Positions 24,290-38,668 of a DNA stretch of 49,659 nt are shown one piece after another. Origin of the DNA: Actinomycetes bacterium (GTDB taxonomy: Bacteria > Actinomycetota > Acidimicrobiia > Acidimicrobiales > RAAP-2). A program made the translations under genes and the position numbers. Location: contig JAJXUK010000011.1 in the NCBI GenBank assembly GCA_021782915.1, forward strand, positions 1-49,659, read 5' to 3'. Position 1 is the stretch's first letter. Each line of letters begins with the position of its first letter. Under the pieces are notes generated by a model, which saw only the letters and a program-made list of their open reading frames with translations, had not been told where the DNA came from and did not search any database.

Positions 24290-25258
24290 ATGGCAGTCTT
24301 CTCCGGCATCCAGCCCACCGGGCCCATGCACCTGGGCAACTACCTGGGGGCGCTCAAGCAGTGGGTGAGCATGCAGGACGCCGAGTCGCTCTACTGCGTC
24401 GTCGACCTGCACGGCCTGACGGTGGACTCGGACCCGGCGCTGCGTCGTGAGTGGAGTCTGGACGCGATGGCCAGCCTCCTGGCGGCCGGGCTCGACCCGA
24501 GCGTCGGGCCGGTCTTTTTGCAGAGCCGGGTGCGCTATCACGCCCAGTTGAACTGGCTGCTCGAGTGCGTGACCAGCTTCGGCGAGCTCGGCCGCATGAC
24601 CCAGTTCAAGGACAAGTCCGAGCGCCAGGCCAGCGTGCGCGTGGGCCTCTTCACCTACCCGGTGCTCATGGCCGGCGACGTCCTGTTGTACAACACGACT
24701 CAGGTCCCCGTGGGTGAGGACCAGCGCCAGCACCTCGAGCTGACTCGCGAGTTGGCGATCCGCTTCAACAATCGATACGGGGAGACCTTCGTGGTGCCCG
24801 ACGCGGTGCTGCCGAGCGTGGGGGCCCGGGTCATGGATCTGCAGGAGCCCACCCGCAAGATGTCCAAGTCAGTGCCGAGCCCGCTGGGCACCCTCTACCT
24901 GCTCGACGAGCCGGCCGAGATCGAGCGCAAGGTCATGAAGGCCGTCACCGACACCGACGGCGAGATGCGCTACGACCCGAGCGCCAAGCCGGGCCTGGCC
25001 AACCTGCTGGAGATATTCGCCGCCCTGAGCGAGGAGACGCCCACCCGCGTCGCCGCGCGCTTTGCTCGCTACGGGGAACTGAAGAAGGAACTGGCCGCTC
25101 GGCTCATCGCCACCCTGGAGCCCATCGCCGCTCGCTACCGCGAGCTGCGCGCTGAGGAGGGCGAGATCGAGCGCGTGATCGAGGCGGGCGCGGCCGCTGC
25201 CGCGGCCATCGCCGGTCCGGTCTACGAGCGCGCCGCTCGCAACATCGGTCTTCTCTAG
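24290..25258 (+). CDS. trpS: Tryptophanyl-tRNA synthetase
   Basis: A 322-residue class Ic synthetase. The HIGH-like motif is PTGPMHLGNYLGAL and the second signature is EPTRKMSKSVPSP (KMSKS). DLHGLT and VPVGEDQRQHLELTR are typical of the Rossmann domain, and the C-terminal helical part (GEIERVIEAGAAAAAAI) is usual. ATG 24290 was chosen over an upstream in-frame ATG at 24248 because it sits six bases after TACGAT and gives the family N-terminus MAVFSGIQPTG. Its stop shares CTAG with the convergent M50 gene. Confidence 0.96.
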   Translation: MAVFSGIQPTGPMHLGNYLGALKQWVSMQDAESLYCVVDLHGLTVDSDPALRREWSLDAMASLLAAGLDPSVGPVFLQSRVRYHAQLNWLLECVTSFGELGRMTQFKDKSERQASVRVGLFTYPVLMAGDVLLYNTTQVPVGEDQRQHLELTRELAIRFNNRYGETFVVPDAVLPSVGARVMDLQEPTRKMSKSVPSPLGTLYLLDEPAEIERKVMKAVTDTDGEMRYDPSAKPGLANLLEIFAALSEETPTRVAARFARYGELKKELAARLIATLEPIAARYRELRAEEGEIERVIEAGAAAAAAIAGPVYERAARNIGLL

Positions 25259-25875
25259 ACCAGCAGGCTGATCCACCAGCTCTGCAGGCTGGCGAAGACG
25301 TGCCCGAAGAGGTGCAGCGTCATCGAGTCCAAGATCACCAGACCCATCACCAGGGGCAGGGCGTAGGCGCGGAAGCGGTAGTAGCCCGGCAGGGCGCGCG
25401 AGGGCAGGAGGCGCTCCAGCAGGGCCGACCCGTCGAGGGGCGGGATGGGCACCAGGTTGAAGACGCCCAGGGTGAGGTTGATCAGGCCCAGGTAGAGGCC
25501 GAAGTTCAGCAGGGTCTGGCTCTGCAGCGGGTGGATCGCCAGCTCGCAGATCAAATAGCCGACGCCGCTGAGCACGAAGTTGACGCCCGGGCCCACCAGG
25601 GCGACGTAGAGGGACTGGCGCCGAGGGTTGCGCAGACGCGCGAAGTTCACGGGCACCGGCTTGGCGTAGCCGAAGGCGGGCAGGCCCGAGAAGATCAGCA
25701 GCACGGGCATGATGATGGAGCCGAAGGGGTCGATGTGGGCCAGCGGGTTGAGCGTCAGGCGGTGAGCCTGCTTGGCGGTCGGATCGCCGAAGAGGTAGGC
25801 GACGTAGCCGTGGCTCACTTCGTGCAGCACGACTGAGGGCACGAGGGTGACCAGCAAATAGACGTAAGCGCTCAT
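25255..25875 (-). CDS. Site-2 protease family (M50) membrane metalloprotease
   Basis: A 206-residue polytopic protein. His18-Glu19-x-x-His22 (LHEVSHG) is the zinc motif, inside the first hydrophobic helix. The third ligand segment is FNLVPIPPLDGSALL, where the Asp completes the site. GPGVNFVLSGVGYLI and several other hydrophobic stretches give about 5-6 TM helices. There is no PDZ domain, so it belongs to the small YwhC-like group; substrates are unknown. ATG 25875. It is the last gene in the pyrG-nudix-xerD unit. Confidence 0.85.
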   Translation of the reverse strand: MSAYVYLLVTLVPSVVLHEVSHGYVAYLFGDPTAKQAHRLTLNPLAHIDPFGSIIMPVLLIFSGLPAFGYAKPVPVNFARLRNPRRQSLYVALVGPGVNFVLSGVGYLICELAIHPLQSQTLLNFGLYLGLINLTLGVFNLVPIPPLDGSALLERLLPSRALPGYYRFRAYALPLVMGLVILDSMTLHLFGHVFASLQSWWISLLV

Positions 25876-25879
25876 GACC

Positions 25880-26771
25880 TCACTCGTGCGCGCGCGGGTG
25901 CGCGTTCTCGTACTCGCGTTGCAGTGACGTGGCCGATACCGCCGTGTACAGCTGGGTCGTGGCGATCGAGGCGTGGCCCAACAACTCCTGGACCACTCTA
26001 ATGTCCGCCCCGTGGGCCAGCATGTGGGTGGCGCAGCTGTGGCGGAACACGTGCGCGCTCACGCGCGAGCGCTCCACACCCGCCTCGAGCGCCCGGCGCG
26101 CGATGATGAGATCCACTCCCTGGCGCGACAACGGACCACCCCGGTTGTTGAGCAGCAAGCGGGTGCCGGCCCGCGTAGCGAGCTCGACCCGCCCGCCGGG
26201 GCCGAGATAGTCGCGTAGGGCACTCTCGAGGATCGAGCCCATGGGCACCAGGCGCTGCTTGTTGCCCTTGCCCGTCACGCGGATCAGGCGCTCGTCGAAG
26301 TCCAGGTCGCCGAGCTCGACGCCCAGCGCCTCCGAGACGCGCACGCCCGTGCCGTAGAGCAGTTCGAGCAGTGCGCGGTCGCGCCTGTCACGCGGCGTCG
26401 CGCGCGGCACGGCGTCGAGCAGGCGCGTGACCTCCTCCTCATCGAGGGGCTTGGGCAGCCGGCGACCTCGTCGCACCGCCTTGACGTGACTGCTGGGATC
26501 GTCGGGGCGAAAACCCTCCTCCACCAAGAAGGCGAAGAGGCCCCGCAGCGTGGACGTCGCACGGGCCACCGTGCTGGGCGCGCGCGCGGCGCGCAGGGCG
26601 CCCAGGTACTCATCGAGCTGTGTGGCGCCGACGTCGCCCAGGGCCCCTCCGCGCTCGTTCAGCCAGCTCACGAGGCCCAACGCGTCGCGTCGATACGCGT
26701 CCAGGGTCGCGCGCGAGCGCCCCTTCTCCACGCTCAGCCAGTGGACGTACTCGTCCACGGCGCGCGTGGAC

Positions 26772-26797
<26 letters not shown>
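25880..26797 (-). CDS. xerD: Tyrosine recombinase XerD
   Basis: A 305-residue Xer recombinase of normal length. The N-terminal SAM-like DNA-binding domain spans residues 10-100. The catalytic set is complete: Arg153 (GTGVRVSEAL), Lys177 (GKGNKQR), His249-x-x-Arg252 (HVFRHSCATH), His275 (LLGHAS) and the nucleophile Tyr284. Position next to pyrG and the Nudix gene is the classic actinobacterial xerD site, so it is the chromosome-dimer resolvase rather than a phage integrase. A GTG at 26797 overlaps the Nudix gene by 26 bases; a later start is possible. Confidence 0.92.
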
Positions 26798-30601
<3,804 letters not shown>

Positions 30602-30609
<8 letters not shown>

Positions 30610-31429
30610 GCCCCTCGCGCAGGCTCTCGCGCAGCCGGAATCCCAGCTCGAAGCTGCGCGTGGCCACCACGCGCACGGGACGCTCGCTCTGGGACACGGC
30701 GATGGCCTCGCCTGCACTGAGCGTGCCGATCGAGCGCCCGTCGGCCACTATCTCCGCGGAGCGGTTCTCGCTCACCAGGCGCACGACCTTGCGCCCGTCG
30801 ACCACGATCGTGCGATCGATCGTGAAGTGCGGGGCGATCGGCGTGATCATCATGACCGGCAGGGTCGCCTCGACGACCGGGCCGCCGGCGGAGAAGTTGT
30901 AGCCGGTCGAGCCGGTTGGCGTGGCCACCATGACGCCGTCAGCCGAGTAGGTCAGGAACTCATCGTCGTCCACGAAGCTCTTGACGCGCACCATGCTGCC
31001 CGCGTGAGCTCTCTCGAGCACGACCTCGTTGAGCGCGAACTCCTCGGCCTGAGCGCCCGGCAGGGCGATCGAGAGCGCGAGGCGCTCGACCACGTGGTCG
31101 TGGCGCAGGGCGTGCATGATGTCGTTGATCAGCTCCTCGGGCGGCACGTTGAGCAGAAATCCCAGCCGGCCGAGGTTCGTGGCCAGCACGCGCGCGCCGA
31201 ATCGGTGCGCCAGGCGAGCCGCGCGCAGGAACGTCCCGTCACCACCCAGGCTGACGACCAGGTCATCGGCGCCCAGGTTCAGGCTCTCGAGCGAGTCGAG
31301 GAAGTAGATCTGGGACTCCACGCCCTCGCCCGCCAGGCGCTCACTGGCCTGACGGGCCAGTTCCACGGCGTCGGTGCGATTGCTGAAGGCGCTGAAGACG
31401 AGTCGGGACACGATCCTCCTCTGAGCCAT
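30602..31429 (-). CDS. nadK: NAD kinase
   Basis: A 275-residue kinase that makes NADP+. LVVSLGGDGTFLRAAR is the GGDGT motif, LNEVVLERA the NE motif, and GVMVATPTGSTGYNFSAGGP the conserved NAD-binding loop. ATG 31429 lies 27 bases after the stop of the upstream acyl-CoA synthetase gene, so it may be read from the same transcript. It overlaps recN by eight bases. Confidence 0.95.
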
Positions 31430-31456
31430 GGTAGTGAGCGGCGCGCGCCGCGCTGG

Positions 31457-33334
<1,878 letters not shown>

Positions 33335-33374
33335 GAACACCCCCTCACACGGCGACGTGACACCGCTTGGTCGC

Positions 33375-33380
33375 ACTTTA
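33375..33380 (-). promoter_or_regulatory. -10 box (TAAAGT) of prpE
   Basis: TAAAGT on the minus strand would start RNA near 33368, leaving about 34 nt of leader that contains the GAGGGGG ribosome site. Confidence 0.4.
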
Positions 33381-33497
33381 CGGCTCGCGCGGCGTCGAGG
33401 GCTGGGGCCCTTTGTCATGCTGCGCCGGGGCCCGGTGGGCCCAGGTGAGTCGATTTGACCTGGCCAGGCGGTGATTGCGAAGAGGCCCCGGGCTCAG

Positions 33498-33503
33498 TAG
33501 CCT
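33498..33503 (+). promoter_or_regulatory. -10 box (TAGCCT) of the GGDEF-EAL gene
   Basis: TAGCCT is 33 bases before the GTG start at 33537, predicting a leader of about 27 nt. No ribosome site is obvious in it. Confidence 0.35.
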
Positions 33504-33536
33504 CACCGGAAGAGACCAGCGAGACAGGCAGAGTGC

Positions 33537-36212
33537 GTGAGCCACGACCGGCCGGGTACCAGCGGGCGAGCCCTCGATCTGTCCCTGGCTGCCCAGGCGC
33601 TGCGGGACGTGAGCGACCTCGGGCTCATCTACTTCGACGCGAACGGCGTGATCCGCGACGCCAATGACGCGGCCTGCACCATCCTGCAGCTGAGCCTCGA
33701 GGAGTTACTGGGACGTTCCGAGTCCGAGGTCTTCGTGCACGTCGTGCACCGTGACGGCACTCCGTACGCGCCCGACGAACTGCCCCGGGCGGTCTCGGCC
33801 GCCACCGGCAAGCCCGTCGAGAGCGTGCTCCTGGGAGTGGACGTCGCGCGCCGGTCTCGACGCTGGTTGGCCAAGCAGACCGTTCCCGCCCCGACGGGGC
33901 CCACGGATCGCAGCGTCGTCGCGCTCTTCACCGACGCCACCGAGCAGGTGCGCCGCGAGCAGACCCTGCGGATGCTCAGCTTGACCAACGCCTTCATGGC
34001 CCACACCCTGGACGAGTCCGAGCTGCTCCAGCACCTGTGCGAGACACTGGTGCACCGGGGCGGCTACGCGCTGGCCTGGGTGGGCCGGGCTGAGCGGGCC
34101 GGAGAGGTCCTTCAGATCGTGGCCGCCAGCGGCGCGGTCGGCTACGTCTATGCCGGCATGGTCTCCACCGACGAGGCCGTGCCCGCGGGCCAGGGTGGGA
34201 CCGGGCGGGCCTGGCGCAGCGCTCGCACCCAGGTCATCAACGACTATCACGAGGACCCGCGCCAGAGCCCCTGGGCCGCACGCCTCTCCGAGTTCGGATT
34301 CCGCTCGGGTCTGGCGATTCCCTTCCACAGTCCGTCTCGGGCCGTGCTCTCGGTCTATGACCGTCACGGCTGGACCTTCGACGAGGTGACCGTCAGTGGC
34401 CTCGAGGAGATCGTGCGCGCCGTCGAGATCGGCATCGAGCACGCGGTCTCGGTGCGCGAGCGCGAGCGAGCCCTCCAGCAGGCGGCCCGCGTGGCCGAGA
34501 GCGCCCGGGTCAGCGACGCCGCGCGGGCCGATCTGGACCGGCGCTTCGAGCTGGCCTTCGAGAACTCGATGGCCCCGACGATCTTCGCCGACGCCGCAGA
34601 CCGCGTCGTGGCGGCCAACTCATCGTTCTGCCGACTCCTGGGGCGCAGTCGCGAGAGCGTGCTCGGCACCACCTCGCACACCTTCGCGCACCCCGACGAC
34701 GCGGATCTGATCGAGAGCGCCCATCGGCGCCTGATCGACGAAGAGCTCGATCACGTGACCTACGTGTGCCGCTACGTGCACAGCGACGGTCGCGTCGTGG
34801 TGACCGAGGTGCTCAAGTCGCGGGCCCTCGATGAGGACGATCGCGTCCAGTACTTCGTGCTGAGCCACCACGACGTGACCGAGCAGCTGGCCCTCTCGAC
34901 CCAGCTGAGTCACCAGTCACTGCACGATCCGCTGACCGGGCTGCCCAACCGACTCCTGTTCGAGGACCGACTGGCCCAGGCCCACGCGCGCTCGGTGCGT
35001 CTGGGGCGCATGGACGCCGTGATCCTCTTCGACCTCGACGACTTCAAGGGCGTCAACGACGTGCACGGCCATCAGATCGGCGACCAGCTCCTCGTCGCGG
35101 TGGGCCAGCGCCTGCTGAGCCAGACGCGCGCCACGGACACCCTCTGTCGCGTCGCCGGCGACGAGTTCCTCTATCTGGCCGAGGGCATCTCCTCGGCCCA
35201 CGAGGCCCAGGCGATCGTGGATCGTCTGATGAGCGCGTTGGAGGAGCCCTTCGAGGCCGCCGGTTCTCACATGCGCCAGCGCGCCAGTGCCGGGGTGGCG
35301 ATCTGGGACTCGTCCGACATCGCCGGGTCCGACCTGATTCAGCGTGCCGATCTCGCCCTGTACGCGGCCAAGGCCCAGGGCCGAGCGCGCTCGGCCATCT
35401 TCAGCCCCGAGATGCACCGCGAGGCGATCGATCGCTTCACCCTGGCCCAGGAGATGCGCCAGGCCCTCGACAGTGGTGAGATTCGGATGCACTACCAGCC
35501 AATCGTGGATCTGCAGAGCCTGACGGTGGTGGGCTTCGAGTCGCTCATGCGCTGGCAGCATCCCACGCGCGGGGCTATCTCACCGGCCGTCTTCATCCCC
35601 CTGGCCGAGTCGGCCGACTTCATCCTCGAGCTTGGCCACTTCGCCATGAGCGAGTCCCTGAAGACCCTCGCGAGCTGGGACGCCGAGCGCCCGAGCGGGC
35701 CGCGTCCCTACATGGCCATCAACTGCTCGGCGCGCCAGTTTCACCACGAGGACATGCTCAGCAACCTGCGTCGGATCCTCGGTCGCACCGGGCTGAGCGC
35801 CGAGCGCGTCGTACTCGAGATCACCGAGTCGACGACCCTGTTCAGCGCCGGCACCTCCCTGAGCGTGATCGAGCAGGTCCACGCCGCGGGCTTCCAGCTG
35901 GCCCTGGACGACTTCGGCACCGGCTTCTCCTCGCTGTCCTACCTGGCTCGCCTGCGCCCGGACACCCTCAAGATCGACAAGTCCTTCGTCAATCCCGCGG
36001 CCAATGACGCCAACGCCACCACCGTGCTCGAGGTCATCTCGGCCCTGGGCCACAAGATCGGCGTGACCGTGCTGGCCGAGGGCGTCGAGACGCGCGAGAA
36101 CCTCGAGAACCTGCGCTCCCTGGGCTGTCAGCTCGGCCAGGGCTTCCTCTTCTCGCCCGCGGTGCCCGCCGAGCGGGCCGCGGTGATGATCGACCAGCCC
36201 TTCGTGCTCTAG
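33537..36212 (+). CDS. PAS-GAF-PAS-GGDEF-EAL cyclic-di-GMP signalling protein
   Basis: An 891-residue soluble protein without TM helices. Residues 20-130 are PAS, about 150-300 GAF, 335-455 a second PAS, 460-620 GGDEF and 635-885 EAL. The GGDEF signature is A540-GDEF, a variant often still active; the EAL motif is E668-S-L. Downstream phosphodiesterase residues remain: NCSARQF Asn, LEITES Glu, DDFGTG Asp-Asp, KIDKSF Lys and AEGVET Glu. Both making and breaking c-di-GMP are therefore possible. GAF/PAS suggest redox, gas or ligand input, not identifiable. GTG 33537 lacks a clear ribosome site. Confidence 0.88.
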   Translation: MSHDRPGTSGRALDLSLAAQALRDVSDLGLIYFDANGVIRDANDAACTILQLSLEELLGRSESEVFVHVVHRDGTPYAPDELPRAVSAATGKPVESVLLGVDVARRSRRWLAKQTVPAPTGPTDRSVVALFTDATEQVRREQTLRMLSLTNAFMAHTLDESELLQHLCETLVHRGGYALAWVGRAERAGEVLQIVAASGAVGYVYAGMVSTDEAVPAGQGGTGRAWRSARTQVINDYHEDPRQSPWAARLSEFGFRSGLAIPFHSPSRAVLSVYDRHGWTFDEVTVSGLEEIVRAVEIGIEHAVSVRERERALQQAARVAESARVSDAARADLDRRFELAFENSMAPTIFADAADRVVAANSSFCRLLGRSRESVLGTTSHTFAHPDDADLIESAHRRLIDEELDHVTYVCRYVHSDGRVVVTEVLKSRALDEDDRVQYFVLSHHDVTEQLALSTQLSHQSLHDPLTGLPNRLLFEDRLAQAHARSVRLGRMDAVILFDLDDFKGVNDVHGHQIGDQLLVAVGQRLLSQTRATDTLCRVAGDEFLYLAEGISSAHEAQAIVDRLMSALEEPFEAAGSHMRQRASAGVAIWDSSDIAGSDLIQRADLALYAAKAQGRARSAIFSPEMHREAIDRFTLAQEMRQALDSGEIRMHYQPIVDLQSLTVVGFESLMRWQHPTRGAISPAVFIPLAESADFILELGHFAMSESLKTLASWDAERPSGPRPYMAINCSARQFHHEDMLSNLRRILGRTGLSAERVVLEITESTTLFSAGTSLSVIEQVHAAGFQLALDDFGTGFSSLSYLARLRPDTLKIDKSFVNPAANDANATTVLEVISALGHKIGVTVLAEGVETRENLENLRSLGCQLGQGFLFSPAVPAERAAVMIDQPFVL

Positions 36213-36241
36213 CGACCTACCATCGGCCCGGGAGGCAGACC

Positions 36242-37027
36242 ATGGCCCGCTACGACAACCTGCGCGTTCTTCGTCACGCGCACACCACCACCATCACCCT
36301 TAGTCGTCCGGAACGGCGCAACCCGCTTACCCTGAATACGATCGAGGAGCTGATCAGTGCGCTCAATGACGCCGCGGACAGCGACGCGCTGGCCGTCGTC
36401 ATCGCCGCCGACGGACCGGTGTTCTGCGCGGGACACGACTTCTCCGAGATGCTCGACAAGGACCTGAGCCAGGTGCAGCACCTCTTTGCGCGGTGCGCCA
36501 GCCTGATGACGCGCCTCGCGCAGATCCCCCAGCCCGTCATCGCCTCGGTGCACGCCCTCGCGACCGGGGCGGGCTGCCAGCTGGTGGCCAGTTGCGACCT
36601 GGTCGTGGCCTCGAGTGAGGCCCGATTCGCCACCCCCGGCGGCAAGGGTGGTCTCTTCTGCACCACTCCCCTGGTCGCGGTGGGCCGAGCCGTCGGCGCC
36701 AAGCGGGCCCTCGAGATGGGTCTGAGTGGGGACCCCATCGACGCGCCGACCGCCCTGTCCTGGGGCCTGGTGAATCAGGTGGTGGCCCCCGAGCAACTCG
36801 AGAGCGCCACCGCCGAGCTCGTCGCGCGCGTCACGCGCGGCAGCGTCGAGTCGCGCACGATCGGCAAGCGGGCCTTCTACCGCCAGATGGAGTTGTCCCT
36901 GGACGAGGCCTACGACTACGCGAGCGACGTCATGGCACGCGCGAGTCTGATCGAGGACTCCCAGGAGTCCATCCGGGCCTTCCTCGAGAAGCGCCCGGCG
37001 AACTTCTCCCGCCCCGCGCCGCGCTAG
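36242..37027 (+). CDS. Crotonase-fold protein (ECHDC3-like), lacking catalytic glutamates
   Basis: A 261-residue enoyl-CoA hydratase/isomerase family member. The oxyanion-hole segments CAGHDF and GAGCQLVASCDL are present and would bind an acyl-CoA thioester. The two catalytic Glu positions of true hydratases (Glu144 and Glu164 of the rat enzyme) are Gln in GAGCQL and Gly in ATPGGKGG. It is thus more like the ECHDC3 group, whose reaction is not settled, than like a standard hydratase. ATG 36242 has GGGAGG seven bases upstream. It follows the GGDEF-EAL gene by 29 bases. Confidence 0.78.
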   Translation: MARYDNLRVLRHAHTTTITLSRPERRNPLTLNTIEELISALNDAADSDALAVVIAADGPVFCAGHDFSEMLDKDLSQVQHLFARCASLMTRLAQIPQPVIASVHALATGAGCQLVASCDLVVASSEARFATPGGKGGLFCTTPLVAVGRAVGAKRALEMGLSGDPIDAPTALSWGLVNQVVAPEQLESATAELVARVTRGSVESRTIGKRAFYRQMELSLDEAYDYASDVMARASLIEDSQESIRAFLEKRPANFSRPAPR

Positions 37028-37214
37028 AGGCTGAGCGAGGACGCCGCGCGACTGCGCGGGCCCCGGTGGCACCGAGCGACGTTGGCGCCTCGGACCCGCA
37101 GGCGCGTGCGCGCTTCTCGCCGAGCGACCGGGCCCACCTCGCCTCTTCGAGTCACAGACCAGCGCGCCGTCGGGAGACGGGCCGGTGGGTTCCGTGTGCG
37201 CCAGGCGCCATCGG

Positions 37215-37220
37215 TAGGAT
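37215..37220 (+). promoter_or_regulatory. -10 box (TAGGAT) of the potassium-channel gene
   Basis: TAGGAT is followed by seven bases and the GTG at 37228, favouring a leaderless message and that start over longer in-frame extensions. Confidence 0.5.
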
Positions 37221-37227
37221 CGGGCTC

Positions 37228-38226
37228 GTGAGAGACCCGTTCCGCCGGGTGCGCATCGCCCTGGTCGCGGTGGGGCTCGTCTACGTCGCCGGCACCATCG
37301 GCTTCCTCACGCTGGGCTACGGGCTGCTCGACGCGCTCTATCAGACCGCCGCGACCATCTCCACGCTGGGCTTCGAGAGCCGCCACGGCCTGAGCGCAGC
37401 GGACAAGGGATTTCTCATCGGGCTCATCATCATCGGCGTGGGCACGACGCTGTACGCGTTCTCCAGCGTGCTGGAGCTGCTGGTGGACGGCCACGTCAGG
37501 GCCCTGGCAGGAAGGAGGCGCATGGAGCGCGACATCGCCCGCATGACGGCTCACGTGATCGTCTGCGGCTGCGGACGCGTGGGCAGCGAGGTCAGCCGGT
37601 TTCTCAGCCAGTCGGGACGCGACGTGGTGGTCATCGACCGGGATCCCTCGCGCCTCGAGGGCGTCACGCACCCGGCGATCCTCGGCGACGTCGCCGATGA
37701 CGAGACGCTGCGGGCCGCGGGCATCGAGCGCGCGGCCACCCTGGTCGCGGCCCTGGACACCGACGCGGACAACCTCTACGCCACCGTGGCGGCCAAGTCG
37801 CTCAATCCGAGCGTCACCGTCGTGGCTCGGGCGCGCAACGTCTCCTCCGAGATCAAGCTGGTGCGCGCCGGAGCCGACCGCGTCGTCAATCCCCAGCGCC
37901 TGGGGGGAGACCGCATGGCCTCCTTCGTGCTCCAGCCGCACGTGGTCGACTTCGTGGACGTCGTGATGCACGACGGGGGCCTCGAGTTCCGCCTCGCCCA
38001 GTGCGCCGTCACGCCCGGCTCGGCCCTGAGCGGGCGCAGCCTGCGCTCCAGCGGGCTGCACGAGGCGACCGGCGCCCTGGTGCTCGCCATCCGGCGCCCA
38101 GACGGCAGCTTCACCACCGATCCCTCGCCCGAGGAGGTCTTCACCGACGGCGACGTGCTGATCAGCGTCGGCACGTCCGAGCAGGTCGCGGCCCTGGCCG
38201 AGCTGGCGGCTCGAGCCGCGTCCTAG
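37228..38226 (+). CDS. Two-TM potassium-channel/RCK (TrkA-N, TrkA-C) protein
   Basis: A 332-residue channel subunit. TM1 is about residues 8-31 and TM2 about 61-87. Between them ALYQTAATISTLGFESRHG is the pore helix and filter. The filter reads T-L-G-F-E instead of TVGYG or TVGFG, so ion selectivity may be altered. An RCK/TrkA-N domain follows with HVIVCGCGRVGSEVSRFL (GxGxxG, nucleotide binding) and acidic VVVIDRD, then a TrkA-C domain (about 245-325) typical of a ligand-controlled K+ channel. The start GTG 37228 lies seven bases after a -10 box. The stop shares CTAG with the rhodanese gene. Confidence 0.83.
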   Translation: MRDPFRRVRIALVAVGLVYVAGTIGFLTLGYGLLDALYQTAATISTLGFESRHGLSAADKGFLIGLIIIGVGTTLYAFSSVLELLVDGHVRALAGRRRMERDIARMTAHVIVCGCGRVGSEVSRFLSQSGRDVVVIDRDPSRLEGVTHPAILGDVADDETLRAAGIERAATLVAALDTDADNLYATVAAKSLNPSVTVVARARNVSSEIKLVRAGADRVVNPQRLGGDRMASFVLQPHVVDFVDVVMHDGGLEFRLAQCAVTPGSALSGRSLRSSGLHEATGALVLAIRRPDGSFTTDPSPEEVFTDGDVLISVGTSEQVAALAELAARAAS

Positions 38227-38549
38227 GCCCGGTTGGCCCGCGGACCCTGCACGACGGGCAGGCCCGCGCCGACCCAGCCGCTGGTGCCCCCGATGACGCT
38301 GCGCGCGTCGTGTCCGCGCTCGGCCAGGTGCTGAGCGCCCAGACGCGAGCGGTTCCCGCCCTGGCAGATCACGTAGACCGGCCCGTCAGCGCGCAGTGCG
38401 TGCGCGGTGTCGGCCAGGCGACCCAGCGGGATCAGCTGAGCGCCCGGCACGTGGCCGCTCTCGTACTCGTGAGGCTCGCGCACGTCGAGCACGAGGGCCC
38501 CATCGGCGTGAGCGGCGCTAAAGGAGGTGACGTCGACCTCGGAATACAC
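38223..38549 (-). CDS. Single-domain rhodanese
   Basis: A 108-residue rhodanese with active-site Cys62 in VICQGGNRSR, between LDVREPHEYESGHVPGA and the C-terminal GGTSGWVGAGLPV. It would carry a persulfide and transfer sulfane sulfur to cyanide or a thiol acceptor. GTG 38549 has GAGGAGA five bases upstream. A CsoR/CstR-like palindrome overlaps its -10 box, so repression by a persulfide or metal-sensing DUF156 repressor is likely, but no such repressor gene is in the window. Confidence 0.88.
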   Translation of the reverse strand: MYSEVDVTSFSAAHADGALVLDVREPHEYESGHVPGAQLIPLGRLADTAHALRADGPVYVICQGGNRSRLGAQHLAERGHDARSVIGGTSGWVGAGLPVVQGPRANRA

Positions 38550-38580
38550 GGATTCTCCTCTCGGACAGACAGTTCCGAGC

Positions 38581-38600
38581 AGTATACCCGGGGGGGTATA
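38581..38600 (-). promoter_or_regulatory. CsoR/CstR-like operator over the rhodanese -10 box
   Basis: The perfect inverted repeat TATACCC-GGGG-GGGTATA covers 38583-38600. On the minus strand TATACT (38586-38581) overlaps its distal half and is a good -10 box, with a predicted start near 38574. G/C-tract palindromes of this type are the sites bound by CsoR-family repressors. Confidence 0.6.
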
Positions 38601-38668
38601 GGGCCGTGACGTCAGGTCGCGGCGCTCACGGTTTCACGCCGTGCTGGTGCGATCCGCGGTCCGGGGCC

